NCBI GenBank assembly: GCA_030837395.1
Contig: JAUPKO010000185.1
Coordinates: forward strand, 1 to 7,182
DNA: 7,182 bases
Origin: Actinomycetota bacterium
GTDB lineage: Bacteria > Actinomycetota > Actinomycetes > S36-B12 > UBA10799
Direction: 5' to 3'
Shown here piece by piece: positions 5,328 through 7,182 of this stretch (position 1 is its first letter; every line of letters begins with the position of its first letter). The position numbers and the translations under genes were made by a program. The notes under the pieces were generated by a model. The model was given only the letters and a program-made list of their open reading frames with translations. It did not search any database and was not told where the DNA came from.

Positions 5328-7182
5328 TCACCCGATTGGTGGCGCCGTCGAGTCATCCGCGGCCACAAGATTGCCACCGGCCCGCTTGGCCCGGTACAGC
5401 GCGGTATCGGCCCGGCGCAGCAGGGATTCAGCGCTCTCCCCCGGTGCCGCGCACGCCACCCCCAAACTCACCGCTGGATTGATCACGACGTCGTCGATGT
5501 CCAACGGTTCGGCCACCGCCAGCCGCACGTGCTCGGCCGCGGCCAGCGCCTCGTCGATCCCGGAGACCCCGGATAGCAGCGCGACGAACTCATCACCGCC
5601 CAGTCGGCCGATGGTGTCGTCCGGACCGAGCACCCGGCTGAACCGACGCGCGACCTCGATGATCAACGAGTCGCCGGCGGCGTGACCGAGCCGGTCGTTC
5701 ACCGGCTTGAGTCCGTCGATGTCCGCATAGAGGACCGCCACCTGCGCCGCCGCCCCCGACTCTGTGAGCAACCGGTCGGTCAGCGTGCCCATCAGCGCCC
5801 GACGGTTCTTGACATCGGTCAGCGGGTCATGGGCGGCCAGGAACTCGAGCAGGTCCTGAGCATGCCGGGTCTGGGTGACATCCACGATCTGCCACACCAG
5901 GGATGTCGGTTCACCGACATCGTCGCGCACGACACCCAAGGCCACCTGAACCCTCAGCACCCGGCCATCGGGAGCCTCCAGCCGGAGCTCACGCACAACC
6001 GACTCCACCCTCACGTCGAAAGCCGCTTCGCGCATCGCCCGGTAGACGTCCTCGTCATCACGATGCACCACCTCCCGGAAGGGGTGGGTCATCAACCAGG
6101 GCCCACTGCGCCCGAGCATCGCGCACAGTGCCGGATTGACTTCGGTCAAGCCACCGACCACATCCCCCACCGCCATCCCGATCGGCGCTGAGTCCATGGC
6201 GGTCCGAAAGCGCATCTCGCTGCGCGAAAGGTCGTGGAAGGCACGGCGCTGGACATCGACGTTGTGCAGCCGCGAGATCAGCGATTCAGGCGAGTGTGGT
6301 CCGCCCGGGACGTGTTGGGTGGAGGCTTCCATCCACAGGTAAGTCCCTTCCGGCCGCCGCACCCTGATCGAGTGCTGCTTCGCGGTCGCGGTCTGCGTCG
6401 GGTCGCGCAGCAGCGCAGTCAGCACCTCGCCGTCGTCGGGGTGCATGAGGTCGAACCCGGAGCGCCCCAGGATCCGTTCGGGCAGCCACCCCAGTACCCG
6501 ATGCACCGAAGGCGAGATCCACGCCACCCTGCCGTCGAGGGTCAGCTGCACCACCACGTCCGAGGTGTTCTCAGCCAGCAGTCGAAAGTGCGCGTCGCTG
6601 GCCGCCAACGCTGCCGAAGCGTCGTGTTCGGCCTGCACATCACGAAGGGTGTCGATACCGCCGATGGCGTTGCCGTCCGCGTCGAATAGTGCCTTGCCGG
6701 CACCGGAGACCCAACGCCAACCGCCGGTAGCCGTCCGGAACCGGGATTCGAATCGACCGCCCTGCTCACCCGAGTCGCGCATGGCGCGCATCTGCTCGAT
6801 CAGTCGCGCAAAGTCACCCGGGTGCATGAATTCCGGCAGGCGATGGCCGACCATGTCCTCAACGCGCCAGCCCAGCACATCCGTCACGGACGGCGAGGCC
6901 CACTCGATCATCCGACTCGGCCCGGTCCGCAGGATGACATCCGAGGCGTTGTCCACCAACAGTTGGAATTCCGCCTCGACGTCCGCCAGGTGCCCGAGCG
7001 CACTCCTGCGATCGCTCACATCGCGCCAGGTGAGGCTAATCTCGTCGAGAACCGGGGCGACGTGGACATCGAACCAGGCACCGGTGGCCGCGGTGTCGGC
7101 GGCCTCGGCACAGGCGGCCGGGCTGAACTGCTCATCGCTGATGGTCCGGGGATCCCCAGAGGCAACCACATCCCGACACCAG
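5328..7182 (-). CDS. Multi-PAS diguanylate cyclase (N-terminus cut by window edge)
   Basis: Makes cyclic di-GMP from two GTP in response to signals sensed by PAS domains. Residues are numbered from an internal GTG at 7169, which I think is not the true start: the frame is open to the edge, and its first 55 residues read as the end of a PAS domain (WFDVHVAPV 32-40, then TWRDVSDRR 47-55). Three further PAS domains follow at about 65-180, 190-307 and 314-438, each closing with a D-V-type end (LRDV, LHNVDV, IVDVTQ). The GGDEF domain is about 441-603: DPLTDVKNRRAL (448-459), ADIDGLKPVNDRLGHAAGD (482-500) with metal and substrate residues D483, N491 and D500, and the intact active-site GGDEF 524-528. 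The RxxD inhibitory site is absent: G515 replaces Arg, D518 is kept. No EAL domain or membrane helix is seen in the visible part, so cytoplasmic sensing is likely unless an N-terminal anchor lies outside. It ends 81 bp upstream of the secreted beta-helix gene on the same strand. Confidence 0.95.
   Translation of the reverse strand, partial: WCRDVVASGDPRTISDEQFSPAACAEAADTAATGAWFDVHVAPVLDEISLTWRDVSDRRSALGHLADVEAEFQLLVDNASDVILRTGPSRMIEWASPSVTDVLGWRVEDMVGHRLPEFMHPGDFARLIEQMRAMRDSGEQGGRFESRFRTATGGWRWVSGAGKALFDADGNAIGGIDTLRDVQAEHDASAALAASDAHFRLLAENTSDVVVQLTLDGRVAWISPSVHRVLGWLPERILGRSGFDLMHPDDGEVLTALLRDPTQTATAKQHSIRVRRPEGTYLWMEASTQHVPGGPHSPESLISRLHNVDVQRRAFHDLSRSEMRFRTAMDSAPIGMAVGDVVGGLTEVNPALCAMLGRSGPWLMTHPFREVVHRDDEDVYRAMREAAFDVRVESVVRELRLEAPDGRVLRVQVALGVVRDDVGEPTSLVWQIVDVTQTRHAQDLLEFLAAHDPLTDVKNRRALMGTLTDRLLTESGAAAQVAVLYADIDGLKPVNDRLGHAAGDSLIIEVARRFSRVLGPDDTIGRLGGDEFVALLSGVSGIDEALAAAEHVRLAVAEPLDIDDVVINPAVSLGVACAAPGESAESLLRRADTALYRAKRAGGNLVAADDSTAPPIG

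Overview
This 7.2-kb window is chromosomal DNA of very high G+C content. Codons end mostly in G or C, and antisense frames stay open over long stretches. The protein styles (an RhlE-like helicase with a Gln/Gly/Arg-rich tail, a possibly leaderless transporter gene, and a secreted protein with the 'P-x-R-[VI]-A-D-T-R' repeat) suggest an actinobacterium, family uncertain. I see no rRNA, tRNA, transposase, integrase, phage gene or CRISPR array.

Layout: (1) Positions 1-1210, minus strand: most of a DEAD-box ATP-dependent RNA helicase, whose C-terminus runs off the left edge. (2) Positions 1211-1577: a 367-bp divergent intergenic region with inverted repeats and a possible leaderless promoter for the next gene. 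(3) Positions 1578-2582, plus strand: a six-helix membrane protein of the cation diffusion facilitator (CDF) type with an atypical metal-site signature. (4) Positions 2586-5246, minus strand: an 886-residue secreted protein with a signal peptide, a right-handed parallel beta-helix domain, and three tandem 125-residue repeats at the C-terminus. Its stop codon is only 3 bp from the stop of the convergent CDF gene. (5) Positions 5328-7182, minus strand: a multi-PAS diguanylate cyclase with an intact GGDEF motif. Its N-terminus lies beyond the right edge.

The diguanylate cyclase and the secreted beta-helix protein are on the same strand, 81 bp apart, with the cyclase upstream. They may form a sensing-to-surface module, in which PAS input drives c-di-GMP output and the partner is an exported matrix or surface protein. 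That link is inference from position. The helicase and CDF genes look like ordinary chromosomal neighbours with no visible functional tie to this pair. I found no clearly new defence or mobile system. The most notable items are the beta-helix/triple-repeat protein beside the cyclase, the altered CDF metal site, and several inverted repeats.
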